Source: Sporomusa ovata DSM 2662
GTDB taxonomy: Bacteria; Bacillota; Negativicutes; Sporomusales; Sporomusaceae
Direction: 5' to 3'
Length of the DNA: 64,000 nucleotides
Assembly: GCF_000445445.1 (NCBI RefSeq)
Contig: NZ_ASXP01000001.1
Coordinates: 318,001 to 382,000 of the forward strand
The notes under the pieces: model-generated
Database searches by the model: none
Seen by the model: the letters and a program-made list of their open reading frames with translations, nothing else
What the model was told of the DNA's origin: nothing
Made by a program: the position numbers and the translations under genes
In this document: positions 45,137 through 55,309 of the stretch, piece by piece
How the letters are laid out: each line of letters begins with the position of its first letter
Numbering within the stretch: the first letter of the stretch is position 1

Positions 45137-45582
45137 TGGCTGAAATAAGTATCAGACGGATGCAGGAGTCAGATCTTGATGCTGTATTAGTTGTAGAAAA
45201 TAGGGCATTTACTACTCCCTGGTCGCGCTCCGCCTTTGAAGAAGAAATAATTAATGATTTGGCGTATTACCTGGTGGTTGTGGAGGACGGTAAACTGATA
45301 GGTTATGGCGGCTTTTGGCTAGTGCTGGATGAAGCACATGTCACTAATATTGCTCTCTTGCCTGAACACCAGGGAGCAGGTTATGGTTCGCTGCTCTTAG
45401 AACACATGATTCTTACCGCTAAAATGTTAGGGGCTGTCAGTATGACGCTCGAAGTCCGTCCATCCAATGTACCAGCCCGCAAACTCTATTCGCGCCGCGG
45501 CTTTGCTGAACGCGGGCTCCGGCCTAACTATTATGCCGAATTAGGTGAAGATGCTCTTATTATGTGGCTGGACAATCTATAA
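45136..45582 (+). CDS. rimI: Ribosomal-protein-alanine N-acetyltransferase RimI
   Basis: GTG 45136, with AGGAG 8 bases upstream, overlaps the tsaB stop by one base and is preferred to the earlier in-frame codon at 45103. The 148-residue GNAT protein has the acetyl-CoA loop HQGAGYGSLLLEHM and LEVRPSNVPARKLYSRRGF. In Bacteria it acetylates the N-terminus of ribosomal protein S18 or related targets. It commonly lies between tsaB and tsaD. Confidence 0.93.
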   Translation: MAEISIRRMQESDLDAVLVVENRAFTTPWSRSAFEEEIINDLAYYLVVVEDGKLIGYGGFWLVLDEAHVTNIALLPEHQGAGYGSLLLEHMILTAKMLGAVSMTLEVRPSNVPARKLYSRRGFAERGLRPNYYAELGEDALIMWLDNL

Positions 45583-45595
45583 AAAGCCACTCAGC

Positions 45596-45650
45596 CCGAA
45601 ACTTGATAGAAATGTTCAGATGGGCGTTTATATCAAGTTTCGGAAAAAAA
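45596..45650 (+). terminator. Terminator after rimI
   Basis: CCGAAACTTGATA (45596-45608) pairs exactly with TATCAAGTTTCGG (45631-45643). Confidence 0.75.
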
Positions 45651-45741
45651 CGGGGGCCGCGTGATAAATTCGCAGCCCCCAAAGGGTGATTGTGTAATGT
45701 AACATATGCGCCGGTACATCCAAAGGTGATAAGATAAAGCG

Positions 45742-45765
45742 ACAGGGCGGCCAGAGCCGCCCTGT
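45742..45765 (-). terminator. GC-rich hairpin behind the spore-protein gene
   Basis: ACAGGGCGG pairs exactly with CCGCCCTGT around CCAGAG. On the minus strand it is the likely transcription end of the SASP gene. Confidence 0.65.
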
Positions 45766-45781
45766 GTGATAAAATCTAAAT

Positions 45782-45982
45782 CTATCGGAGAGTAGATTCA
45801 TATTGCTCAATCATTTTACGAACCATGTGACCACCTACGCGGCCGCAGTCGGCAGAAGTCATCGTTGACCAACCTTGGCTACGAACGCGCTCGGAAATCC
45901 CTAATTCATTAGCCACTTCCATTTTCATCTGGTCGAGAGCATTTTCAGCTCCTGGGTTTACAGGTTTATTCGAGCGTGCCAT
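45782..45982 (-). CDS. Alpha/beta-type small acid-soluble spore protein
   Basis: The 66-residue protein has the family pattern: NPGAENALDQMKMEVANELG with the GPR protease cut region and a C-terminal GRVGGHMVRKMIEQYE helix. Such proteins coat and protect spore DNA. AAAGGAGGTG precedes the start on the minus strand. It sits divergently inside the tsa cluster and marks the organism as a spore former. Expression would be expected in the forespore. Confidence 0.95.
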   Translation of the reverse strand: MARSNKPVNPGAENALDQMKMEVANELGISERVRSQGWSTMTSADCGRVGGHMVRKMIEQYESTLR

Positions 45983-46110
45983 TTTACATGCACCTCCTTT
46001 CGCGGACTGTATGTTGCTGTCCTTGGCTTTAATGTGGCTCGCTTTTGCGATTTAAATACATCATTTTGATCATGTAATAATTAGCAGACATATGATGGAG
46101 GTCTGTCCTT

Positions 46111-47154
46111 ATGAAGCAAAGTCTAACATTGGCTATAGAAACAAGCTGTGATGAAACATCGGCTGCTGTTGTTGCGAACGGGCGTACAATTTTAGCTAAT
46201 ATTATTTCGTCGCAGGTGCCAACACATCAAAAATTTGGTGGTGTTGTACCCGAAATAGCCTCGCGCAAACATATTGAACATGTTATACCGGTTATTGATC
46301 AGGCTTTGGCAGAAGCTGGTATTACCCTTGGGGCCGTCGACGCCATTGGCGTTACCTATGGCCCGGGGTTAGTCGGTGCGCTTTTAGTGGGTGTAGCAAC
46401 GGCTAAAGCTTTAGCTTTTGCTCTGGATAAACCACTGATTGGCGTCAATCATTTAGAAGGACACATTTTTGCTAATTTTTTGGCACATAATGAACTCAAA
46501 CCGCCATTTGTGGCCCTGGTAGTGTCAGGTGGCCATACTTCACTCATTCACATCAAGGATTATAATGAACTGGAACTTTTAGGTCAAACCCGCGATGACG
46601 CGGCAGGGGAAGCTTTTGATAAAATTGCCCGGGTTATGAATTTTCCCTATCCTGGAGGTCCGCATATTGATAATGCCGCTAGAGAAGGCCAACCTGCCGC
46701 TATTGCTTTTCCCCGGGCGTTTTCCGATTTAACAGGGGAAAATAAATTTGCCTTTAGCTTTAGCGGGTTAAAATCAGCAGTATTAAATTATTTACATACT
46801 GCTGCCCAGCGTGGGGAAACAGTTAGTATTCCTGATGTAGCCGCTAGCTTTCAGGCCGCTGTTGTAGACGTATTAGTCATGAAGGCCATAGCCGCAGCCC
46901 GGCACGTAGGTGCCAGGCAGTTAGTCCTAGCTGGTGGGGTGGCCGCCAATTCATATCTGAAAGCTGAATTAACCGCAGCGACCACTCAGCAGGGAATTGG
47001 ATTTTTTTATCCACCGCCGGTGCTTTGCACAGATAATGCAGCAATGATTGCCTGCCGTGCCTATTATCAGTATTTGGTGGGGGATTTTGCGGATCTTAAT
47101 CTTAATGCTGTGCCTACACTTACATTAGGTTACAGCCAATGTGGAAAACGATAA
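46111..47154 (+). CDS. tsaD: tRNA N6-adenosine threonylcarbamoyltransferase TsaD
   Basis: The 347-residue protein begins TLAIETSCDETSAAVV and has the iron-binding pair HxxxH in NHLEGHIFANF, the VVSGGHTSL loop and the LAGGVAANSYL nucleotide site. It transfers the threonylcarbamoyl group to A37 of ANN-decoding tRNAs, together with TsaB and TsaE. It is separated from tsaB/rimI by the spore-protein gene. Confidence 0.96.
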   Translation: MKQSLTLAIETSCDETSAAVVANGRTILANIISSQVPTHQKFGGVVPEIASRKHIEHVIPVIDQALAEAGITLGAVDAIGVTYGPGLVGALLVGVATAKALAFALDKPLIGVNHLEGHIFANFLAHNELKPPFVALVVSGGHTSLIHIKDYNELELLGQTRDDAAGEAFDKIARVMNFPYPGGPHIDNAAREGQPAAIAFPRAFSDLTGENKFAFSFSGLKSAVLNYLHTAAQRGETVSIPDVAASFQAAVVDVLVMKAIAAARHVGARQLVLAGGVAANSYLKAELTAATTQQGIGFFYPPPVLCTDNAAMIACRAYYQYLVGDFADLNLNAVPTLTLGYSQCGKR

Positions 47155-47163
47155 AACGACAAT

Positions 47164-47289
47164 TGTGGATATTGTGGGTAACTTTGTGCAAAGTGGGCAA
47201 TTACAGTTGTATATTGACAGTTTGACTGTGCATAAATCTGTGGATAATGTGGATAACTTTGGGATAACACGGCTATTTGTTGTGGATTA
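47164..47289 (+). promoter_or_regulatory. Cluster of DnaA-box-like sites
   Basis: Five boxes lie in the same orientation: TGTGGATAT (47164), TGTGGGTAA (47173), two adjacent perfect TGTGGATAA sequences (47239-47247 and 47248-47256) and TGTGGATTA (47281). A weaker TGGGATAAC is at 47260. The consensus is TTATCCACA read on the other strand. The region fills the gap between tsaD and the histidine kinase gene. Confidence 0.7.
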
Positions 47290-47404
47290 AGACTTGACGT
47301 GTTCTTTAGACAACTTGGTACCAGCTAACAAGGAATTTTTGCCGGTATAGTTGAATACATAAAGACTAACGGCTTGGAGTTCAATTTTGAACGGGGGAAA
47401 GTTT

Positions 47405-48850
47405 ATGGGCGTAGTTGTCGATGTTTGCCAAAAAATAACCGTTTTAAGTGCAGAGCAAATACAAGTGATTGCGAATGTGGCAAGTGTACTGGGATTAGCA
47501 GCTGATCTTGCTCATGCACAGGTTACGCTGTATGCTCAGGCTCGCAGTGAAAATTTTTTGGCTATTGTTGCCCAGGCTAAACCCAATACTAGTTATATTG
47601 CCTTTAAGACCAACATTCTTGGCAGCACGGTACAAGCAGGAGAAGAGCCGTTAATATGGCGAACGCTTGCCTCTGGTACTCCTATTGCCGGGCAGCGTGA
47701 GTGGGCGCTTGGTATGGATGCACTCGAAATGCGGGTCTATCCCATACAAGATGGGACAGGGAATTTTATTGCGGCCGCAAGTTTTGAGACTAGTAACCAG
47801 GAGGCTGGCGCTGACGGACATGGTCTGCTGGTAGAAACAGCATCTATGCTTTTAACAATGGCAACAGTTGGTAAACCACTGGGGCATAAGCTGTATCGGC
47901 CGTTGGGTACCCGTGACGGCATTATTATCATTGACGAACGCGGTTATATTATGTTTGCCAATTCAGCAGCTGATGCCATTTACAAAGTTCTCGGTATCAA
48001 CCGGGTTATTGGACGGCGGGTATCTGATCGCCAGGTCAATATGCGGTTGGCCCAACAGGCACTATCTACAGGGCAGTTAATGGAAAAAGAATTTGAATCC
48101 GGTAATATGATTTTGGTACAGCGCGCGATTCCAATTTTTGCCAATAGTCAGGTGTCACGTACCGTATTTATTATTGCCGATGTTACTGAAATCCGAAAAA
48201 AGGAAAAAGAATTACTGATAAAGTCAGCTGTAATTCAAGAGATACATCACCGGGTTAAAAATAATCTGCAAACAATTGCTAGTTTGCTTAGATTGCAGTC
48301 CAGACGAACCAAGACGCCAGAAGTCAAGGCGGCACTAAGAGAAAGCGTTAACCGGATTTTGAGTATATCGGTCGTGCATGAATTTTTATCTCAGCAGGAC
48401 AGAGGTTTTATTGATGTGGCCGAGGTTACCAAAAACATTTTGGATCTAGTAATTCAGAACATGCTTGAACCTAATTTTAATATTGAAACCGTGCTTAATG
48501 GAGAAACTGTTATTTTACCGTCTGAACAGGCCAGTAGTCTGGCCTTAGTCATAAATGAACTTATTCAAAACGCGATTGAACATGGCTTCGTGGGGCGTAA
48601 AGAGGGACTCATCGGCGTAGATATTGCGACAACACCGGAGAATTATCAGATTGATATTTATGATGACGGTATTGGTCTGCCTGCGGATTTCTGCCTTGAA
48701 AATACCAACAGTCTGGGTCTACAGATTGTCAGGACACTGATAGAAAACGACCTTGGAGGAAAATTCCGCTTATTTTCCCGTTCCGGAACGCATGCCTTTA
48801 TCACCATTCCCCGCCTGATGGAAGGCGCTAAAGAGGCCAAGGAGGTATAA
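47405..48850 (+). CDS. Sensor histidine kinase of the HisKA_2 (PdtaS-like) type
   Basis: ATG 47405 follows GGGGGAA. The 482-residue cytoplasmic protein has an N-terminal sensor region, a PAS segment (GIIIIDERGYIMFANSAADAIY), the dimerisation motif EIHHRVKNNLQTIASLL carrying the phosphorylated His, and a HATPase (NELIQNAIEHGF, DDGIGLP). It lies 1 base before the ANTAR regulator gene, so the two form a pair as in PdtaS/PdtaR and EutW/EutV. The signal is unknown. Confidence 0.93.
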   Translation: MGVVVDVCQKITVLSAEQIQVIANVASVLGLAADLAHAQVTLYAQARSENFLAIVAQAKPNTSYIAFKTNILGSTVQAGEEPLIWRTLASGTPIAGQREWALGMDALEMRVYPIQDGTGNFIAAASFETSNQEAGADGHGLLVETASMLLTMATVGKPLGHKLYRPLGTRDGIIIIDERGYIMFANSAADAIYKVLGINRVIGRRVSDRQVNMRLAQQALSTGQLMEKEFESGNMILVQRAIPIFANSQVSRTVFIIADVTEIRKKEKELLIKSAVIQEIHHRVKNNLQTIASLLRLQSRRTKTPEVKAALRESVNRILSISVVHEFLSQQDRGFIDVAEVTKNILDLVIQNMLEPNFNIETVLNGETVILPSEQASSLALVINELIQNAIEHGFVGRKEGLIGVDIATTPENYQIDIYDDGIGLPADFCLENTNSLGLQIVRTLIENDLGGKFRLFSRSGTHAFITIPRLMEGAKEAKEV

Positions 48851-48851
48851 C

Positions 48852-49433
48852 ATGGATACTTTGCGGATAGTAGTTGCAGATAATGAATCAATCATACGGA
48901 TGGATCTTAAAGAGATACTGGAAGAAGCCGGGCATACTGTAGTGGGTGAGGCAATAGACGGTGTGAAAGCGGTAGAACTGGCCCGCAAATGCCACCCTGA
49001 CCTTGTTATTATGGATATCAAAATGCCTGAAATGGACGGCATTACGGCGGCTAAAATTATCTCCAATGAAAAACTGGCGCCTGTACTGCTTTTAACTGCT
49101 TTCAGTCAGAAGGAAATTGTAGAAAAGGCCAAAGACTCGGGGGTACTCGCCTATCTGGTCAAGCCGGTAAAAGAGGCTAACTTGTTTCCCGCAATGGAAA
49201 TTGCTTTGTCGCGGTTTAAAGAATTTGCAGAATTAGAGCGGGAACTGGAGGAAGTTAAAAACTCACTGGAAACCAGGAAAATACTTGACCGGGCTAAAGG
49301 TATTTTGATGGATGCCTACAGTTTATCTGAAACTGAGGCCTACCGCCGTATTCAGCAGTACAGCATGAGTAAACGAAAATCAATCAGGGATGTAGCGGCA
49401 GCCATTGTGGAGTCTGCTACCCGTAAAAGATAA
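48852..49433 (+). CDS. Response regulator with ANTAR RNA-binding domain
   Basis: The 193-residue protein has a receiver domain (VVADNESIIRMDLKEIL, phospho-acceptor in LVIMDIKMPEMDG, LLTAFSQ, KPVKE) and a C-terminal ANTAR domain (LETRKILDRAKGILMDAYSL, AYRRIQQYSM). ANTAR proteins bind paired RNA hairpins to prevent transcription termination. It is the partner of the upstream kinase. No ANTAR target was identified in the window. Confidence 0.94.
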   Translation: MDTLRIVVADNESIIRMDLKEILEEAGHTVVGEAIDGVKAVELARKCHPDLVIMDIKMPEMDGITAAKIISNEKLAPVLLLTAFSQKEIVEKAKDSGVLAYLVKPVKEANLFPAMEIALSRFKEFAELERELEEVKNSLETRKILDRAKGILMDAYSLSETEAYRRIQQYSMSKRKSIRDVAAAIVESATRKR

Positions 49434-49455
49434 ATAGACCTTTTTTGATGCCAGG

Positions 49456-49484
49456 GCAGAGACTATATCGTCTCTGCTTTTATT
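49456..49484 (+). terminator. Terminator of the two-component operon
   Basis: GCAGAGAC (49456-49463) pairs with GTCTCTGC (49470-49477), followed by TTTTATT. Confidence 0.88.
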
Positions 49485-49532
49485 ATTTCTAGAAATTTTT
49501 TAAATTTTTATCTACTTTTTGTGCAAATCCCC

Positions 49533-49561
49533 TTGATTTTTTACGGATAATTTTATATTAT
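49533..49561 (+). promoter_or_regulatory. Promoter of groES-groEL
   Basis: TTGATT (49533-49538) and TATTAT (49556-49561) have a 17-base spacer and lie immediately before the CIRCE element. Confidence 0.65.
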
Positions 49562-49572
49562 AAATTATGGGA

Positions 49573-49599
49573 TTAGCACTCGACTTAAGCGAGTGCTAA
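49573..49599. promoter_or_regulatory. CIRCE operator (HrcA site)
   Basis: TTAGCACTC, a 9-base spacer and GAGTGCTAA form the perfect CIRCE inverted repeat. HrcA bound here represses groESL until heat stress titrates it through GroEL. Confidence 0.97.
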
Positions 49600-49648
49600 C
49601 AACAACCAAATAAATTTATATAACACACCATAAAGGGAGGTTCTTTAC

Positions 49649-49930
49649 ATGATTAAGCCATTAGGCGACAGAGTAGTAATTGAAGCTTTGGCAAAGGAGG
49701 AAGTGACTAAGAGTGGTATCGTTCTTCCTGACACTGTTAAGGAGAAACCGCAAGAAGGTAAAATTGTAGCTGTTGGGACAGGTAAAACTCTGGAAAATGG
49801 CCAAAAGGTTGCCTTGGATGTTAAGGTTGGCGACAACATTATTTTCTCAAAATATGCCGGCACAGAAGTCAAGGTTGAAGGCAAAGAGTACCTCATCATC
49901 AGCGAAAGAGACATTCTGGCTATAATTTAA
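49649..49930 (+). CDS. groES: Co-chaperonin GroES
   Basis: The 93-residue protein begins MIKPLGDRVVIEALAKEE and has the mobile loop and the roof segment (SGIVLPDT, EGKIVAVG, YAGTEVKVEGKEYLI). It forms the heptameric lid on GroEL. GGGAGG precedes the ATG, and groEL follows after 46 bases. Confidence 0.98.
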   Translation: MIKPLGDRVVIEALAKEEVTKSGIVLPDTVKEKPQEGKIVAVGTGKTLENGQKVALDVKVGDNIIFSKYAGTEVKVEGKEYLIISERDILAII

Positions 49931-49976
49931 TAATCAGCTAATTTTTATTATAAAGTGAAAGGTAGGTAATACATAA

Positions 49977-51626
<1,650 letters not shown>

Positions 51627-51715
51627 GAATACCTGCAGACCCCTGATTTTACTGGGTCTAGCAAGTGCCGAACTGCAATTAGTACCATTTTAGTACCGAA
51701 AACAGTTGAAAAATT

Positions 51716-51760
51716 AGAGGTTGTCCATAAGTGCATTAAACTTGTGGGCGGCCTCTTTTT
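51716..51760 (+). terminator. Terminator of groESL
   Basis: AGAGGTTGTCCATAAG pairs with CTTGTGGGCGGCCTCT including G-T pairs and is followed by TTTTTC. Confidence 0.75.
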
Positions 51761-51924
51761 CATGTCTTTGTTATCTGCAGGTATACTTGCACCTGCTTTG
51801 CTGGGTGTTGCTATCAGAGTGTCTTAATTGTTCCATTATTTCCCGAAACTAGTTAAAACTGCTGCATGAAAATGAATTTTTAGTCATAGAATAGTACAAG
51901 CATTCAAACTAGGAGGGGATTTAG

Positions 51925-52221
51925 ATGTTTAAACAGTTAGTACTGGCAGGATTAATAGTCGCGGCTGCAGCGAGTTACGGGAATGCAGAACTGAAGGGCC
52001 ATTTAGTGTCTGAAATGTATACTGTGAAATCGGGTGACACTTTAACTGATATCTCATACCAATTTATGAAGAAATCATCAGTAAAGCGAGACATTCGGGA
52101 ATTTCGGGAAGGTATTATCGAGTTAAATTATGACCGGGTTTTTAAAGACCGTTACCCGCATGGACTCATTATTGCCGGCGACCGTCTGCAAATAAATTAT
52201 TGGCAGGCGGACCCGCAATGA
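51925..52221 (+). CDS. Exported LysM-domain protein
   Basis: The 98-residue product has a signal peptide (VAAAASYGNAE) and one LysM repeat (YTVKSGDTLTDISYQFM, ending LIIAGDRLQIN). LysM binds N-acetylglucosamine in peptidoglycan or spore cortex. AGGAGGGG precedes the ATG. It lies before small spore-type genes, which hints at a spore-wall role. Confidence 0.85.
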   Translation: MFKQLVLAGLIVAAAASYGNAELKGHLVSEMYTVKSGDTLTDISYQFMKKSSVKRDIREFREGIIELNYDRVFKDRYPHGLIIAGDRLQINYWQADPQ

Positions 52222-52286
52222 AACTAGAACAAAATAGGTTTGTGCCTCATATTATGTAATAGTATATAGCAAAGGAGGCATATAAA

Positions 52287-52409
52287 ATGGGACATAGATT
52301 TTGTGGCGGTGGAGGATTTGGCGATAACTGGATTATAATAATTATTATAATTATCTTACTGTTATGGTGTTTTAATGATGATTGCAGTCCTTGCAGTCCA
52401 ACGTGTTGA
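52287..52409 (+). CDS. Small Gly-rich hydrophobic peptide, YjcZ-like
   Basis: ATG 52287 follows AAAGGAGG. The 40-residue product has an N-terminal CGGGGFG segment, a run of eight isoleucines and three leucines as a membrane helix, and a C-terminal DCSPCSPTC. This resembles the YjcZ/YrzQ class of sporulation micro-proteins, extended by cysteines. A hairpin follows at 52454. Confidence 0.7.
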   Translation: MGHRFCGGGGFGDNWIIIIIIIILLLWCFNDDCSPCSPTC

Positions 52410-52453
52410 TTGCAACACAATTAATCTAAGCAGACAGAATCAGAATAGTTGGC

Positions 52454-52486
52454 CGCCTGCCGGGTTCATCCAGGTAGGCGGGATTT
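52454..52486 (+). terminator. Hairpin after the YjcZ-like gene
   Basis: CGCCTGCC (52454-52461) pairs with GGTAGGCG (52473-52480), followed by GGATTT. Confidence 0.55.
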
Positions 52487-52501
52487 GAACTACAGGTCAA
52501 T

Positions 52502-52521
52502 AAAAAAGCCGGCTATGCCGA
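52502..52521 (-). terminator. Terminator of the 52522 minus-strand gene
   Basis: Read on the minus strand, AGTCGGC and GCCGGCT pair around ATA and are followed by six T. Confidence 0.65.
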
Positions 52522-52671
52522 CTAAAAATGTTGAGTAGAAACTTTAGGCGCCTCAATAGTGTACTGTCTTTTCTTTCTAGGTGAAGCTTGAAGTCCACCT
52601 TGACCTGTAGTGTTGTATCTAGTGTAACCAATTGACCGGGATAATTTGCTGCCACTAAATGAACTTTTCAA
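52522..52671 (-). CDS. Small basic protein, 49 residues, possible spore protein
   Basis: The minus-strand frame starts at TTG 52671 with GGGGAGGTG 6 bases upstream and stops at 52522-52524. The product (first codons TTG AAA AGT) reads KSSFSGSKLSRSIGYTRYN followed by TTGQGGLQASPRKKR. It is basic, Ser/Gly/Gln-rich and soluble. A good ribosome binding site and a terminator directly behind it support a real gene. No family was recognised; neighbours suggest a spore role. Confidence 0.6.
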   Translation of the reverse strand: MKSSFSGSKLSRSIGYTRYNTTGQGGLQASPRKKRQYTIEAPKVSTQHF

Positions 52672-52815
52672 AAGAATCACCTCCCCAATTAGTATTTCCA
52701 AGGTGCGATGAAATACGGCAGTTAAAATTTGAAAATTAGATTTGGAGATGGTGGAAGAGCATAATCAGGCTGCCTGACGCATACATACTATTGTACTGCG
52801 GAGGGAGGGAGAACT

Positions 52816-53556
52816 ATGATTATTAGCTTGCACCGCCTGTTTCATCACCGTAATATCTTCTATAGCATCATTGGTTTATTTGCTATTTCAGCTATGTATG
52901 TACAGGTTGCTGATGTAATTTCCGGCGGCCCAATAGCAATTGCCGGGACTCGTACTGACCAAAAGGTTGTAGCACTTACTTTTGACCATTCCTGGGGCAA
53001 TAAATTTACACCATCAATTTTAGATACATTGCAACAAAATGATATTCATTCCACTTTCTTTATCATGGGGCCATGGTCCCAGAAATATCCCGAGGTAGCT
53101 AAGCGTATAGCTCAAGATGGCCATGAGATTGCCAGTCATGGTTATCGGCACGAAAACTATGGCGATAGGTCGCCAGAATGGGTAAAGGAAGATATTACAA
53201 AAGCCCATGAACAAATAAAAGAAGTTACTGGCGTAGAGCCCCGCCTTTTGCGTCCACCTAATGGCCACTATAGTCAAAAGTCGTTAAAAGCAACTGATGA
53301 GCTTGGATATAAAACAATCATCTGGAATGTAGATTCGCTGGACTGGAAAAATCCTGGCAGGGATGTCATTGTTGAACGAGTTATGAAACGTCTTAAACCT
53401 GGGGCAATTATTTTGATGCATGCTTCCGATACCCCGGTGCAGACAGCGGATGCTCTGCCCATTCTAATTGAGAAAATCAAGGCCGAGGGCTATAGCTTTG
53501 TTACAGTGGGAGAACTATTAGAAAAGTGTAGCGAAAAAGGGGTACAGAGGCATTAA
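52816..53556 (+). CDS. Polysaccharide deacetylase (PdaB/NodB-like)
   Basis: The 246-residue protein has an N-terminal membrane anchor and a NodB homology domain: ALTFDHSWGN (first motif), SHGYRHENYG (zinc His pair), RPPNGHYS, VDSLDWKNPG and ILMHASD. PdaB-type enzymes deacetylate peptidoglycan during spore formation. The first motif has TFDH instead of TFDD, a variation known in sporulation-type members. GGAGGGAGG precedes the ATG. Confidence 0.92.
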   Translation: MIISLHRLFHHRNIFYSIIGLFAISAMYVQVADVISGGPIAIAGTRTDQKVVALTFDHSWGNKFTPSILDTLQQNDIHSTFFIMGPWSQKYPEVAKRIAQDGHEIASHGYRHENYGDRSPEWVKEDITKAHEQIKEVTGVEPRLLRPPNGHYSQKSLKATDELGYKTIIWNVDSLDWKNPGRDVIVERVMKRLKPGAIILMHASDTPVQTADALPILIEKIKAEGYSFVTVGELLEKCSEKGVQRH

Positions 53557-53612
53557 AACAGTGAGATTGCCAGCTTGTATTTGCATGGACTTGATAGATA
53601 ATAGTCATGCAG

Positions 53613-53640
53613 AACAAGGTGAAGCAATCTTGTTTTTTGT
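53613..53640 (+). terminator. Weak terminator before guaA
   Basis: AACAAG and CTTGTT flank an 11-base loop and are followed by TTTTGT. The stem is short. Confidence 0.4.
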
Positions 53641-53762
53641 ACTTAATTATCTTGCCTGGCAGGAATTTGGCGATATATGGCGAAATCCATGTGATTGCAT
53701 AAAGTTCCAGACTTATGTCGATAACTAAATTTACCGAACTATCGAGGTGGAGGTCTCTATAC

Positions 53763-55304
53763 ATGATGACAGAAAAACAAGAAATGATTTTGGTTATGGA
53801 TTTTGGCGGTCAATATAGCCAATTAATTGCCAGACGAATTCGCGAGTGCGGGGTTTATTGCGAAATTGTGCCATTTAACACCAGTATTGATAAAATTCAC
53901 CAACTAGCTCCCAAGGGTATTGTTTTTTCCGGCGGTCCATCCAGTGTTTACGGCGAGGGGGCCCCTAAATGTGATCCACAGATATTTACTATTAATTTAC
54001 CGGTTTTGGGGATTTGCTATGGAATGCAGCTGGCCGCCCATACCCTGGGGGGTAAAGTCGCCCATGCCGACTCGCGCGAATATGGTAACACCAAATTGTT
54101 GATTGATAAAAACGAAGGCTTTTTTACCGAAATTAATGCTGAAACTCAAGTATGGATGAGTCATGGTGATTATATTACTGAGCCGCCGGCAGGTTTTACT
54201 ATTACCGCACATACCAATAGTACCCCGGTAGCAGCAATGGAAAACCAAGAACGGCATATTTACGGTGTACAGTTTCATCCTGAGGTAGTACATACACCTG
54301 AAGGAATGAAGATGCTCAAGAATTTTTTATTTACCATCTGCGGCTGTAACGGTAATTGGAATATGGGCTCTTTTGTTGATCAGGTCATTGCCAGGATTCG
54401 GTCCCAGGTCGGGAATAAGCGCGTACTGTGCGCATTAAGTGGTGGTGTCGATTCCTCGGTTGCTGCTGTGTTAGTACATCGTGCTGTGGGGGAACAGTTA
54501 ACCTGTGTATTTGTTAATCATGGTTTTCTGCGTAAAGGCGAGGCTGAACAAGTTGTGAAAACTTTCCGTGACGGCTTTAAAATGAACTTGGTGTATGTAG
54601 ATGCCGTCGACCGCTTCATGAAGCGACTAACAGGTGTGACTGAGCCTGAGCAAAAACGGAAAATTATTGGCGAAGAGTTTATTCGTGTATTTGAAGCGGA
54701 GTCGGCTAAGCTAGGCGAGCTCGATTATCTGGTACAGGGGACATTGTATCCTGATGTGATTGAAAGTGGAACCGCCACGGCTGCTGTTATTAAGAGTCAT
54801 CATAATGTAGGTGGTTTGCCGGAAGATATGAAATTTGAGCTGATCGAACCGCTCAGAGATTTATTTAAAGATGAGGTTCGGGCATTAGGCCTTGAACTCG
54901 GCCTGGCAGAAGACATTGTATATCGTCAACCATTCCCTGGTCCGGGTTTAGCTATTAGAATCATTGGCGAAATCACTGAGGAACGTTTGGAAATTTTGCG
55001 TGAAGCTGATTCGATTGTATATCAGGAGATTAAAGCGGCCGGTTTGTACCGCAAGATCTGGCAGTCATTTGCCGTGTTACCTGCTATGAAGAGCGTCGGG
55101 GTTATGGGTGATGAGCGGACGTACGCATATACTATTGGCCTCAGAATTGTAGAAAGTGAAGATGGAATGACGGCGGACTGGGTACGTCTTCCTTACGAGG
55201 TACTTGACGGCATATCGCGACGAATTGTTAATGAGGTTAAAGGTGTAAACCGGATTGTTTATGATATTACCTCCAAACCACCATCTACAATTGAATGGGA
55301 ATAA
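53763..55304 (+). CDS. guaA: GMP synthase (glutamine-hydrolysing)
   Basis: ATG 53763 lies 10 bases after GGAGG and begins the conserved N-terminus (QEMILVMDFGGQYSQLIARRI). The 513-residue enzyme has the class I amidotransferase (GICYGMQ cysteine, His-Pro-Glu in QFHPEVVHT) and the ATP-pyrophosphatase domain (LSGGVDSSVAAVL), ending PSTIEWE. It makes GMP from XMP. The gene is complete, which is what a Tn7-like element inserting behind it would leave. Confidence 0.97.
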   Translation: MMTEKQEMILVMDFGGQYSQLIARRIRECGVYCEIVPFNTSIDKIHQLAPKGIVFSGGPSSVYGEGAPKCDPQIFTINLPVLGICYGMQLAAHTLGGKVAHADSREYGNTKLLIDKNEGFFTEINAETQVWMSHGDYITEPPAGFTITAHTNSTPVAAMENQERHIYGVQFHPEVVHTPEGMKMLKNFLFTICGCNGNWNMGSFVDQVIARIRSQVGNKRVLCALSGGVDSSVAAVLVHRAVGEQLTCVFVNHGFLRKGEAEQVVKTFRDGFKMNLVYVDAVDRFMKRLTGVTEPEQKRKIIGEEFIRVFEAESAKLGELDYLVQGTLYPDVIESGTATAAVIKSHHNVGGLPEDMKFELIEPLRDLFKDEVRALGLELGLAEDIVYRQPFPGPGLAIRIIGEITEERLEILREADSIVYQEIKAAGLYRKIWQSFAVLPAMKSVGVMGDERTYAYTIGLRIVESEDGMTADWVRLPYEVLDGISRRIVNEVKGVNRIVYDITSKPPSTIEWE

Positions 55305-55309
55305 AAAAG

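Noticed and set aside
47164..47289. Chromosomal origin oriC
   Set aside because: DnaA boxes are present but dnaA, dnaN and an obvious AT-rich unwinding block are not. A secondary DnaA-binding locus is more likely.
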